A program made the translations under genes and the position numbers. From Pampus argenteus (lineage: Eukaryota > Chordata > Actinopteri > Scombriformes > Stromateidae), in NCBI GenBank assembly GCA_036937835.1, contig CM072860.1, positions 9,367,501-9,431,500 of the forward strand: a stretch of DNA of 64,000 nt. Direction: 5' to 3'. How positions within the stretch are numbered: position 1 is the first letter of the stretch; each line of letters opens with the position of its first letter. The notes beneath the pieces are model-generated. The model was not told where the DNA came from, ran no database searches, and saw only the letters and a list, made by a program, of their open reading frames with translations. Positions 23,403 to 35,863 of this stretch are shown in pieces.

Positions 23403-23679
23403 TTGGTGAACAGAGAGAGAGAGAGAGAGATGAGAGAAAGGGGGTGAAGAAACTGGGTGTTGCCGCCTCAGAGACACATTCAAGCATCACAGAGAACCAG
23501 CAGCAGGGTGAGGACAGAGCCTCCCTCCACCCTTCTCTAGGAAAAACAAAAAACACGACTGTTGCTTTTTGAATTATTGAACAACCGCCTCCCGTACATT
23601 ATTTAATAGAATCAAAGCCGGAGATATTGTGTACGTCGACATCAGGAGAGCGAGTTCACCGTAGAAGCAGACGGAGCGT

Positions 23680-23700
23680 TTCAGCACCCCGGACAGCGAT
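23680..23700 (+). promoter_or_regulatory. RE1/NRSE (REST-binding) element at syt4 start
   Basis: TTCAGCACCCCGGACAGCG matches the RE1 consensus TTCAGCACCACGGACAGCG at 18 of these 19 positions. It ends one base before the initiator ATG at 23702. Mammalian SYT4 is a known REST target, so this probably silences syt4 outside neurons and endocrine cells. Confidence 0.8.
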
Positions 23701-23701
23701 C

Positions 23702-24692
23702 ATGGCTCCAATGGTGGAGGACGGAGCTCAGCTCGGTGAGTCCAAAACTCTGGACAGGTTCAACAACAAAAATAGCTGTTAATGTGTGTGTTGGTAGTGG
23801 TAGAAAAAAAAAAAAAAAAGATAAATAAATAAAATATTACATGTGACTCATCTCAGAAGTGTTGACGTTATTAGTGGCCTTTGGCTAATTTATTACTTTG
23901 GCCTCCAAAAGATGACAAGAAAGTCAGAGTAGAGACTACTTCATGGGTTTGTTTTTTTTGTTTCCAGCCTCCATCTTGCAGCTAAGCTTGATGCAACAGC
24001 TACTGTAATGATGGAGAAAATCAACCATAGAATAGGGGTGAATAGTTAATATCAAATGTATGGTTTTTTTTTGGTAATAAATACAGAGGTAATGCCTGGA
24101 AAGCACCTGTTTGTTTTTCTCCTCGGTTCAGCAGCTCCCTCACCGCCCTCCCATCACCACATCCATCCATCCATCCGTCTGTTGTTGTTGTTGTTGTTGT
24201 TGCCTTAACAATCAATCCAACCAGCAGGACAGACTGACATATTGATGAGAGTAAAGGGAGAAAAAAAAAAAACAGTGTGTACAAGTTTGAAATGAGTTTA
24301 CTATCCTTTCTTACTCACTCACCCACGGATACGTCTGAATGGGAGTCAGTCCCTCTAGATCAGTAGCACATTTTTAGATGGCTGGATTTGCCTGCTACAC
24401 TCACAGTAAAAGGAGTCTACAGTAGACACCTACAATAAACATAATAACCTGCAGAATAGTACCATGTAGTAGGAGAGATGGCGATTGCATGATATGATCA
24501 GAAATGGCTACCCAGGATGGTTCGATGCATGGTAACATTTTCAGCATCAGAACCGTCCAGTCAATGTGGCTATTATGTTAAAAAATACGTGTAAATAGAC
24601 TGTAGCAGCACTGAATGATCTGATGTATGTGTGTGAACCACAGTAGATTTGACCCAATGAAAAATATTCAAAAGACAAGTACATGAGTGATC

Positions 24693-24725
<33 letters not shown>

Positions 24726-27700
24726 ACCCCCCTCTTTTTCTCTCTCTCTCTCTTTCTTTGTATGGGTGTTAACCAGAGTGCTTTTTCACTCTCTTAACTG
24801 CAGGAAATGGTTTGTGTTTCCGCCATTGAAATAGACCTGTTAACCCTGACTGTATGAGTCCCAGTTCAACACCACCAAACAAAGAGCTTGAAGTGCTCAG
24901 CGGCTGTAATATTGCTGTAATATGTCTCCATATAACGTTTTAATGATACTACGGGAGACAAAAAAAAAAAAAAAAAAAAAAAAAGCCATTGAAAAGGAAT
25001 CAGGTCCTTAAAGTGTCACTCTCAACCACTGGTAGAAAAAAATAAAATGTGATTTTTCCTTTCCTGTACAGAGTTTGAGCAATTCCCCTCTGTGCTCCAG
25101 GAGGAATATAAATGCGTATAATAATGTGACTGTAAAAAACAGGGCCTATCACATATTTACTGCTGTCGATAACGCTGTCATCGTTACTGTACGTCTTAAA
25201 CCCTTTCAGATTTGTGTTCAGATACAACTTATCACCCCATTTTTCAGTGGGATAAAAGAGCATATGAAGTCATTCAGACAAATGGTAAAGGAAATATGTG
25301 ATTTCAAGCCTATGTAGTCAGGAGTGCGAGAGAGAAGCCGACACTGGAATACATTTGACTCTCCATTCGCGCTACGCTCTGCTTCAGAGCCCGGCCCTTT
25401 TTGAAAAACCTGACGTTAAGAAAGCCCAACTGTTGGTTTCCCCAACAGTTCACTCACACCAGCTGCTTCCTGTTGACATGCTGTAGCCATGTTTGGAACA
25501 TGAACACAGTAATGATGACGCTTCTTCAGGGTTGAACAACATCTCCCTCTGAGTCAAGACTGCGTCAGCCAGACACACAAAATGGATACAATCTCCTCAG
25601 TACAACATGTGTAATTATTTTTTTTAAATGTTTATTCAAACCTTGTTAATCTAGCTTGTTTTTCCCTCTGTCCCCCTCCTCCTCCGTAGTGGCAGTCCCA
25701 GCAGGTGTTGCTGTGATGAGTGTCTTCGGCCTTGTCTTCACTGTGTCAGCCTTTGCGTGGATTTGTTGCCAGCGTAAAAACACCAAATCCCAGAAGACGC
25801 CTCCCTACAAGTTTGTGCACATGCTCAAAGGGGTTGACATCTACCCGGAGAGCCTCAGCGGCAAAAAGAAGTTTGCTGCACCTAACGCCACAACAGCCAC
25901 CGACACTAGTAAAACTGATGTAAATGGAAACTGCCACACTACGGCTCCAATCAGTCCGACCAGCACCGGTAAACTGGCATCAAGTCCAAATGATTCCAGA
26001 CCGGCTCTGCATCTGGATCTGGAGAAACGGGATCTGAATGGCAACTTCACCACCAAACCTTTTCACCACCATCACCAGAAGGTACGGAGCTCCCCAGACC
26101 TGGAGCTGCCCTCTCCACATGCAGGGTTCACCCAACCTGGGGTGATAGACCGCCGGGACCTCCCTTCACCATCCAGCACCCTCTCCAGCCAGGCACCCAC
26201 CCCAGCTGTGGACAACCCCCATGCAGAGGAGAAGGAGGGCGGGCTAGGGACTCTCCACTTCTCCCTGGAGTACCAGCCAGAGAAGAAGGCTTTCATTGTC
26301 CATATTAAGGTACTGAATGTGTTTGGTCTGGTGTTTATATGTATGTGTGTCCAACGTGTTTTCACACAGTCTTGACTGATTGGTTGATTGACTGTTGATC
26401 CAGGAAGCCCATGGTTTGACCCCAACTGATGAGCAGTCGCTGACGTCTGACCCCTACATCAAGTTGACCCTGCTGCCGGAGAAAAAGCACCGGGTGAAGA
26501 CCAGAGTCCTGAGGAAGACTCTGGACCCCGCCTTCGATGAGACCTTCAGCTTCTACGGTATCTCGCTGGCCAGGGTGTCGGAGTTGGCTCTTCACTTCAT
26601 GGTGCTGAGCTTTGATAGGTTCTCCCGTGATGAGGTCATTGGCGAAACCCTTGTCCCCTTGTCCGGGATCGACTTGACAGAAGGACGTGTCCTGATGAGC
26701 CGAGAGATCATCAAGAAGAACATCAAGGTAGAGATCTGGGAGACATCCACAATATTTTTTAAACCCTTTAAATACATGTTTGCTGTTGAATTATTAGACG
26801 TCCAAACTTATTTAAATGCAAATTTGTCATATCGTGTTTTTGTTTTTTTTTGAAAACGCACTGAAATATTTCAAGACGTGTTTATTTGACAAATGCATCA
26901 CTGAAATTGACTTTCTTTGCCTCTACATCTCGTTAAGTTAGCAAAGTTGTTAAAGCTGAATGCGTTGAATGCCAGTGAGGAAATCGGACAGAAAGTGTAT
27001 TGTTCTGTGGAGACAACACTATTGATTTGGCCGCTCCTGAGCTCTGCTGTTGGACTCAAATGTTCTGCTGTGAGTTTGGCGCTTTTGGAGCTGACATTTC
27101 TGAAATCACACAACATGAGTAGTAATATATCATTTTTCATTTCATTAATGCCTTGGAAAGCTGGAATTAATAAGATATGACATCTGAATTATAGCAGATT
27201 TTTTTTGCATTTAATTGAATGAGGATCAGGCAGAAAGCAGTGCCAGTGTGGAAAGGTAATAGGCTGTCACATGGACATGTGCATTCCCAGGAGTATATTG
27301 AATAGACGTATTGATATCAACACCTATTATGGATCTATGGGCTGGTGGTCAATAGACATCTGCTGTTCCTGGCATCTGCAGGGACCACAAAGTATCATAC
27401 TGAAATTGATGGCAGCAGGTTTTAGGACGCATACGTGCACATCCTGTGTATTGGGTGAATTTAAAAGACACAGTGGAAGATGATATCCTTATCATAGTCC
27501 TGGGGTCAAGTATAAAGCAGTGCTCTATAGATCGGTACAGACGGTACATTTGCAGGCGGAACGTGAGATGATATCGATGTAATTACAGATTCCTTGGCTG
27601 ATCTCGTGCGCTGCTAGAAATGTAGTTGCTGTGCGATCTACCAGATGGGAGCAGATATGTTGATGCGTTTGTACATTTGTACGTTCCCAGGAGGAAATGT

Positions 27701-28421
27701 GAGCCATCTGCAATATCTTTAAAGCTCTCTGATGCAATATAGTACTCGAGAGAAGTGCAGGAAAAATGTGACTCGGATTCTGAGAAACATAAAAAGTTCA
27801 TTTCCCCCCATAGCAGAGCTCCCCCCCCCCTTTTATTTTTATCATCAAGAGGATAATATTTCTAAACTATGTTCTGCTGGCAATTCCATTTCTCATTTGA
27901 GTCCCAGGAGAAACAAATCTCTTAAAAACCTCTGCTGCAGGGAGGGGTTGCGCAGTCTGAAGCTGTTTCTTTTTTTTTTTTGTGTGTGTGTGTGTGATCG
28001 ATCATAAATTGGTTTTAGAATCCAGAATATTGCTTTGCAGCAGGTTATTTCTGGAGTCTTTTGTAATATTTGATGTTGGCAAGTGAAAAGTAAAAAAAAA
28101 AAAAAAAAAAAAGACTCTCTCTTTTAGTCATTTGCTGTGTATCAGCTGCACTTATAAGATGTTTTCTTTATCCAAAGAGAAAATATTGGCACTGGTGCCT
28201 CTGCAGCCAAATAAGAATAGATTTATGTGCAAATAAAAGTGCAGAGGATTTGTCCTGATGGTGTAACGGGTTCATATTCATGCAATTTGACTTTTTAGGA
28301 TGCAAAGGAACACTGATGATTTTTTTTTTTTTGGCTGAGATGTCTACTCTGTTTTTTTTAATAAGATGCAGCCTCTTGGCAAAAGGGTGGTGGCTCTCTT
28401 TGTCTGCGTGGCATGCGGGTA

Positions 28422-28467
<46 letters not shown>

Positions 28468-28833
28468 CAGTGAATCAATACGCCATGCTGCAAGCACCGT
28501 GGCCACCCCCTTTTTTCTTTTCTAACAGAATCCACCCCCCAAAGGACAACAACAATTGTATAGAATAGAATAGCGTTTTTGTAGCCACCTGTTCTTTTTC
28601 TTCATCTGGAATACTGTCGATGTACAATCTCTCCTGAGGAATGATGTAAGAACACACTGACGGCGCACACACATCTGTATTTTCAGAGACCTGAACATCA
28701 GTTCAGGGATAGAAGTTGTGTCTCTATGTGCTGCTCCTCATTGCCATGGCAACTATGAGCGGAGGCGTGATATCCTGTTAGGCATGATCACGGCATCCCA
28801 GGCGTCGACCCTCTTGGGTGTGGACGCAGACTT

Positions 28834-28875
<42 letters not shown>

Positions 28876-30028
28876 GAACGATAACACTGTTGAAGCACTA
28901 ATGCAGAATGCTTTTCAGTGACACATTTGGTGCTATTTATGCTGCGAGAACCCACCCTGTAAACAGATGATGATTATTAAGTTGACAGCAATGTAATTCA
29001 GCATTGACACACTTTTCACCACGACATTGTTAATAGTAGCTAATGTTTTGTTATCTATTATAACATATATTTTCCAAGTCGTGTCCAACTCTTTGCATCA
29101 TTTATCTATTTCACTCCCACTCTGACTTCTCCCATCTTTTACCCACTCACCCCTCCCCCCTGTGTCCCCACAGAAGACCGCTGGCCGAGGCGAGTTACTG
29201 CTCTCCCTGTGTTACCAGTCCACCACCAACACTCTGACTGTGGTGGTCCTCAAGGCTCGCCACCTGCCTAAGACTGACAACAACGGACCTACAGGTACAT
29301 AATCCAACCACTGGACTGCTGCGTAGTGCATGTGTGCATGTGTGTCACATAGTGATAAACAGACACAAACTCATGTTGCTCTTCCTGACTACTTTGGATG
29401 CTGTGATAGTTGCCATAATGACACCACCACCGCACTGAAATAATCTGATCAGGATGTGATAGAGAGCACTTTAGTGACAAGCGTGCACATACACACACAC
29501 ACACACGTACCGAGTGTTTTCATAGCCAGCCTCTTTTATCCTCATCACTTACATCCATCATTTCCACTCTATCGATCGCTGTATTGATCTGGCTTAGGAG
29601 TAATATGCCACTCTGCCACCGCTGCGGGGATGGAAGGTTACCATGCCTCTTTTTTTTTTGCTTCTTTCCTTACTTGCTTCATCTACCCTTGTCATTCTTC
29701 TTCTTTAGATCCATATGTCAAGGTGAACCTGTATCACGGGAAGAAGCGCGTGTGCAAGAAGAAGACCCATGTGAAGAAATGCTCCCCCAACCCGGTCTTC
29801 AATGAGCTCTTTGTCTTTGATCTGCCCTCTGACGAGGGCCTGAGGGACACCAGCGTGGAGCTGCTGCTGCTGGACTCAGACACAGGCAACTCGCGCTGCC
29901 CGAACACCGTCCTCGGTCGCCTGGTAATGGGCACGTCAGCGGCGGGAACCCCCGGCGAGCACTGGCGAGAGATCTGTGACCACCCACGTCGCCAGATTGC
30001 GAAGTGGCACGCCATGTCTGAGGATTAA
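23702..30028 (+). CDS. syt4: Synaptotagmin-4, complete, 5 exons
   Basis: Vesicle membrane protein that modulates regulated exocytosis in neurons and neuroendocrine cells. Exons: 23702-23735, 25690-26309, 26404-26727, 29174-29294, 29709-30028; canonical sites and correct phase give 472 residues (the human protein is about 425, and the extra length is in the linker). One N-terminal transmembrane helix (about 17-38, ending WICC, with cysteines that may be palmitoylated), the linker motif LHLDLEKRDLNGNF as in mammalian SYT4, C2A (about 197-323) and C2B (about 330-460) with a lysine-rich strand and the WHXL-type motif KWHAM at the end. In C2A a serine (S287, LSFDRF) replaces the aspartate found in calcium-binding synaptotagmins, the hallmark of SYT4/SYT11. 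The next coding gene downstream on this strand, slc14a2, is also on the SYT4 chromosome arm in human. SYT11 is excluded by the N-terminus and linker. Confidence 0.96.
23736..25689. other. syt4 intron 1
   Basis: A 1.95 kb intron with (TTG)n at 24180-24202, a 32-base poly-C at 24694-24725 followed by CT-rich sequence, and poly-A at 24960-24984. No further exon was seen. Confidence 0.75.
24694..24732. repeat. poly-C tract
   Basis: Thirty-two consecutive C residues, one A, then six more C residues in syt4 intron 1. Confidence 0.95.
26728..29173. other. syt4 intron 3
   Basis: A 2.4 kb intron. The portion from about 26830 to 27960 is unusually free of simple repeats compared with the rest of the window, which could mean conserved regulatory sequence. 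Right-hand repeats are poly-A 28092-28111, (TG)n 28425-28466 and (TG)n 28835-28873. Nothing here looks like a synaptotagmin exon. Confidence 0.55.
28425..28466. repeat. (TG)n microsatellite
   Basis: Uninterrupted TG array within syt4 intron 3. Confidence 0.95.
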
Positions 30029-30218
30029 AACGCCAAGGTGTTGCTGGATTCTGTCGTCCATATCCAATCTGGTTTAACCACAGTAGGGATAGAAAGAAGA
30101 TGGGTAGGATTTAACATCCTGCTAGTCAATACCCATTGGACTTTCAGTAAGGTGGGCGGGAAACGGGGTGGGGTGGAGGGGGGGATTGATGTTGGGAGGG
30201 TCATTTGAAGTGTCATCC

Positions 30219-30219
<1 letters not shown>

Positions 30220-30253
<34 letters not shown>
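30220..30253. repeat. (TCAA)n tetranucleotide array
   Basis: About eight copies of TCAA/AATC within the inferred syt4 3' UTR. Confidence 0.95.
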
Positions 30254-30254
<1 letters not shown>

Positions 30255-30439
30255 CTTATCTTTGAAGTTATTGGGGTTCAGAGGGAGTGCAGGGCATGAC
30301 AAAGGGAATCCCATAGCTTTAAATGATCCCAAAGACTGTCACTGAAAATCACCTGGTAACATGCATCATCATCTACAGATTGTCACGGTAACCGCGTGCA
30401 GTGCAGAATGTCTTAAATGTCGCTATTACTCTTCTTTTC

Positions 30440-30485
30440 TTCCTCCTCTTCTTCTTCTTCTTCTTCTTCTTCTTCTTCTTCTTTT
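30440..30485. repeat. (CTT)n trinucleotide array
   Basis: CTT repeats inside the inferred syt4 3' UTR. Confidence 0.95.
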
Positions 30486-31088
30486 CTTTCTTCAGCTCTT
30501 CCTCCTATAAATAGTAACCTAGTCCATACTACGAAAATCAAACTGAACCACATCTGACAATGCTGTAAAAATGTGGATTATTAAAATTTATTTTATAACA
30601 ACAATGTTTTATTCATAAAGATGTAGATTGTTTTATTTATGTTTCTGTTTTGTACTCTTCTGGTTGATTTGTTGAACATGTTTTGTAAGTATAAGTGGTA
30701 TTTCATATATCATTACTTAAGTACACGAAAGCCTAAATTAGGTGGTTTGAGAAAAGACTGGAACAGACCGAGTGCATTGGGGACATGAGTTTGTTTGTGT
30801 GTGTGTGTGCGTGTGTGCGTGTGTGCGTGTGTGTGTGCGCGTGTGTTTCAATATGAGAGTGCTTGTGCTGACGCCTGAGTGTGTTATAATGTTTACTCTA
30901 GGTGTTTCGTCCCCCTTACTGTGAGCACAAAGACAGCTGAAATGTAAATGTCTGTACCTTACTATAAAAAATATGGCAACTTCTGAGAAAAAAAAAAAAA
31001 AAAGCGACTTTGTAGTCTTTCTTTCACAAGTATTTGTAAAGTTAGTCATGTTCCACAGGAAATCACATATGTTGTTTTGTAGAGGCAA

Positions 31089-31094
31089 AATAAA
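31089..31094 (+). terminator. syt4 polyadenylation signal
   Basis: AATAAA about 1.06 kb after the syt4 stop, followed by T/G-rich sequence (CTCTGTGGTGAGG). It implies a roughly 1.1 kb 3' UTR. Earlier ATTAAA-like sequences near 30578 could give a shorter form. Confidence 0.55.
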
Positions 31095-33089
31095 TTGCCT
31101 CTCCTCTGTGGTGAGGAATATGAAATAGCCTCATTAATAACACTCAGATTACAGAGTATAAAGCCATATTAAAATAAACAACCACCAGTAAGTGTTTTTA
31201 GTATCAAGAAAGACACACAGACATCGCATTCACACAAATATACCAAGCACTATAGCAAAGAAAGAATATGACAACAGTTTACCAAATTAGGGATGGAGTT
31301 AAAGAGTATGAAAATCAATAATATGACACAGAAATTGAAATCTGATGTAAATGTGCGGAATTTAATCAATAGAAATACAGCATACACACTGCTGTACAAA
31401 TAAGGTGTGCACCACACACAGCAATACAAACTGCTCTGATACACAAATATCTATATGATGTTTGTGTGTGTATGTCCGGCACTCTGGGGATGACATCATC
31501 GTGTCCCTTACAAAAAGCTGATGATGTAATAACTGCTGAGTGGCTAAGTGCTCGAGGATGAAGTCATCATGTCTGAATTTAATATCCGGTAAGTGGTTCG
31601 GTGAGGGAAGACAGCTGGCTCAGGGTGCTTGCCCGCCTCCTTTTCTTCTTTTTATTTAGTCTTTCTTTCATAAAATACAGATAAAACAAAAAGAAAATCC
31701 ATCTTTATAACCTCTCTCCGTATCCTCTTCTCCTCCGGCCGCCAGTCTCTAGTCTTAACGCTGAGTTACATCACGTGTTTTGGCCGTGGAGCCTCTGGGA
31801 AAAGCAGGATGTCCTATCAATCTGCTGTTTCTCGGCGGATCTGACCTGTGAGGTCGCTCTCTGAGACTGCTTTCTATTTTAAACTTTCGGCTGTCATTCT
31901 CTAAAGCAATAAAATAGACCTGTGCAACGTGCAGCATCCCTCCAATCCCATAGCCCTCGCCTCCTCTACCTCTACCAATTACAGTGAAGCCATTTCACTG
32001 ATGCTCTTATGTGGGAACTCATTGTCCTGAACGGGGTCAGCGTCCCGTAAAAAAAAAAAAAAAAAAAAAGGACATTTTGGTGTACTGTGTGGCAATGATT
32101 GCAAGCTGGGACTTCAAAATAAAACAGATTGGAAATGGACTGTGAAGATTTCTCATCCCTGGAAGGAGAAATAATCTGGCTGTACATTAAAAGAACCTAA
32201 AGAACATTAAAGCTGCACTAATCTTGTTTTTTTTTTTAGAGAATAGAGAATTAAAACCACAATCAGTTATTGTCCATTCTTATTTGCACTCGCAAACACA
32301 TTTTGGAGCCAGGATAACCCCTCCCCCCTTCTGTTGTGCTGACATATTGTTTGACTTCACTATCTTGTCAACACTTCCTCCCATCCATTTGTCCAAACAG
32401 GCCCTCAATTCTTCTTTCATGAATTCTTCTTCCTACAAGAAAAGATGAAATTTGATTATGCATAAACAATGACGTTTTTTTTTTGACCACTCAGTGAAGC
32501 ATAGTTTTTTGGTTTTTTTTGCATTGATTTAAGAGTCACAGCAAGACATTTTTCACAGATCTCATAGTTATTTCATAGCTGATCCAGCTGATTCTATAAG
32601 GGATGAACCATGTATGTTAACATGCTTAGTGTGTATTGACAGTCTTAGTCTCTCAGGATCTCATCAAAAAAAAGGGCCTTCCGTGATGCAGGACAACACT
32701 ATTGCTCTCTTCAGTACATTCCTGCCACGTGTCTTCATGTAACATCGATATGTAACCCGTCTTCATCCTCACATATGTCCCAGTGAGGTCAAGTCAAGCA
32801 AAATGCTACCAGTGGAGTGTGTGTCATCCGCCTAGCATATAGTGTTACCACAATATGCATAAGACTACATTTTTTGTAGAATTATAGAAAGCAAAGAGAG
32901 ATGAAATATTACAGCTGGGACTATTACATTATTGCACGAGATGTTCTTAAATTTATTACTTTATAAATACAATCATGTCCTGTTTTTAGTGACTGCTAGC
33001 TAGTTTCAAACTAATTACTTACTAAAGTTGGTTGCACCAATATAATAAGTTAAGAGAAGTCTTGCAAGGTTGCAAGGGAATATGTGTAT

Positions 33090-33430
33090 GTGTGTATGTC
33101 ATGGACTCATTTTGGGGTTTCTTTGTTTTTTCTGTTGTTGTTTGTAGACTTGTTTTGTGGTTTTTCATTCTGTTTTCCTCCTCACCTGCCCTGCATCACC
33201 CTCGTCAGTCCCGCCCTGCTCCTGGTGTTTTCAACCAACTAATCAGCTGCCTGTTTTCTGTGTTGCCCCACTCACCTGTGCCACATTTCCTGATGAGTCC
33301 TGTCTGTATTTAAGTGTGACTTTTCTGTCGCTGGTTGATAGATTTTTGGTTCCAGGATTGTCTTGTTTTGGCTGTTTTTTTCTGAAATATACCCTAAAAG
33401 TATAAATATTGTGATCCAGACCTAAAGCCT
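33090..33430. mobile_element. Possible decayed non-autonomous element
   Basis: A T-rich block with CTCACCTGCCCTGC, CACTCACCTGTGCCACATTT and GTATTTAAGTGTGAC resembles interspersed repeats common in fish. It shares organisation with the block at 15540-15735. Ends are not defined. Confidence 0.35.
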
Positions 33431-33641
33431 GGGTTGTTATGTATGCACAATATACTCCTCTGAAGCACATTCAGAAAATATCAATCTGTGGAAGGAAATG
33501 ATGAAATGAAGAGAGGAAAGTTATCAAAGTGAGACTGCAGAAGTGGAGGAGGAAGTAGATAGATGGCCACACAGACGATAGCAAGGAGGATAAGAAGATT
33601 GAAATGAGAATGATGAGCAGGATGAAAGTTAGTCTGTGAAT

Positions 33642-33675
<34 letters not shown>

Positions 33676-34765
33676 CGTGTTTGCAGACAGCCACCTCCAT
33701 GAGTATCTGAGGGTCATTTGTCGCTAATGAAAAGATGAAAAAAGTCCTGGAATGAAGAGGCTGAGAACTGCAGCTGATGATTTTAGCAGAATACACACAG
33801 AGACTGTTCAATGACTTGAAGGAGGCTGCTTACAGAAGAAGGACAGAAAGAGTGTCGTTCAGCTAAATGTCCTTTATTGACTGTGAACTGATGAAAGATA
33901 ATAATAACATAAGCAATCAGTTCCCTTTAGTAAGCGTGAATTACACATTTGACTACATTTTACAGCATGTATGCATGCACTGTTGCACGGTTTTAAAATT
34001 CACTCACCGAATCACTAAATTGGAAAATAAACGCACACACACACACACACACACACACTGCAAAGATTAAAACATTCACATTACCATAACCATTAACATT
34101 CATAACTAACATGTCATTAGCTGCACTGTGAATTAATCACTCCTTCTATTATTATGATTATTATTATTATTATTATTACACAGTGATCATCGCTCACAAT
34201 GGGGATATATGGCCTCTATGTGCTGTACACTGCATCATAAACATCATGCACTGTGGGGTGACGTAGCCATTAGACCTGCATGTTTGAAGTGGAAACCTGC
34301 ACGCTTTCTTTCCACCGACGCTGTCAGCTACCAATCTATTATGTTCAATCAAAAACATCACACGCTACCACGTGCGTCCTCTCTCTGCTGATAACCTCAA
34401 TGAATATTTTCATACACTTCCAGCTGATTTGAGTCTTTATTGAAATTGCTACAGGAACCAAAAATAGACATGTGGTAGTAGTAGTAGTGTATTAAATCTC
34501 CTTTGTGGCCACATGAGTTTAGATGTTTTGCCCTGTGCTCAGCTATCTTCACTGTATGAGTCACCACGACATTTTGTCCTCCAGGGACATTCGAATCTGT
34601 CATTGTGCTCCTCTTTAAAAACCATCCATACGTCTGTCTGTCTGTCTGTGGAGAGAAATCTGTCCCCCCATGCACTTCAGGATGGAGTGGATGAGTCATC
34701 GTTGGAAATGACCTTCACTTAGACAGACAATTAAACAGGTTTCACCACTGAGACATTTATGTTTG

Positions 34766-34805
<40 letters not shown>

Positions 34806-35829
34806 CACATGCATGTACGACTATGAGACTTTCTACTCACATATTGTTACACACAATTTTAGTGCATGTTAAAAGCGTCCCTGATCATCGACTCACTAAA
34901 GCGACAATAACATTAACCATCTGTCTCGATCTTGATGCACAGACCACAGCGTGCGCGCACACACACACACACACAGACACTGATTACCTCACTTTAATGG
35001 GGACTGAAGGGTGCTTATTAGTCAGTTGTGAGGGCTCAGAGAAATAGATTAGTTAGAGGTTGAAACCATTAGAGGGAAACATGCTAGCATTGGTTAATGA
35101 CAGCAAATAATAGCTTTTAGGGAGTTACAGAAGCTGCTCAAAAGAGATGAGAACAGAACATGTGGTAAAGCGAATGCGACTCTCTGTTTTAAAAGGTTAG
35201 TTTTCAACTCTTTCTTTAACTAGAAAAGTAATTTTATTTAGCAATATCCAATTAATTAGTGTAATCATACCTGAGTGGAAATGCTCCATTTAAATGTACC
35301 AAGTAATCTGGGATATGCAGCCCGGCACAATGGATGGAATGGATGGTTCACTCCATTCAGCAGGCAGTTTCACTGATAATCAGCTCTGCGAGCATGAACT
35401 AAATCAGCTGCTTTTGTGTTTGGTTAGAAAAGGAAATCTGCAGATTCTGGGCTTCACCTGATATGCAATGTTACATGCAGCCATCATCTGTCCATTCAAA
35501 AGCCAATATATATCTATCAATATTATACTTATATAGACGCAGAATTAAGTACTGTGCAGAAATGTTAATAAACTTGACCAATAGACTTTGTCTCCCTCTC
35601 ACAGACTAATAGAAACACAGTTTTACAGACCAATCAAGTCACAACCTGGGGCTTTTTTAACCAATAGCGGATCAAGTAAAGGATCCATATGAGTTGCCAT
35701 AGCAACGGCATGAAGGCCACAGGTGCCCATCCTTGAGAGAGAGAGAGCCAGTAAATGAAATGGACAACAAGATCCTGTTGGGTTTACGAGACAGATGACC
35801 TATGAAGCTACAATCACCTCGGAGATGAA

Positions 35830-35863
<34 letters not shown>

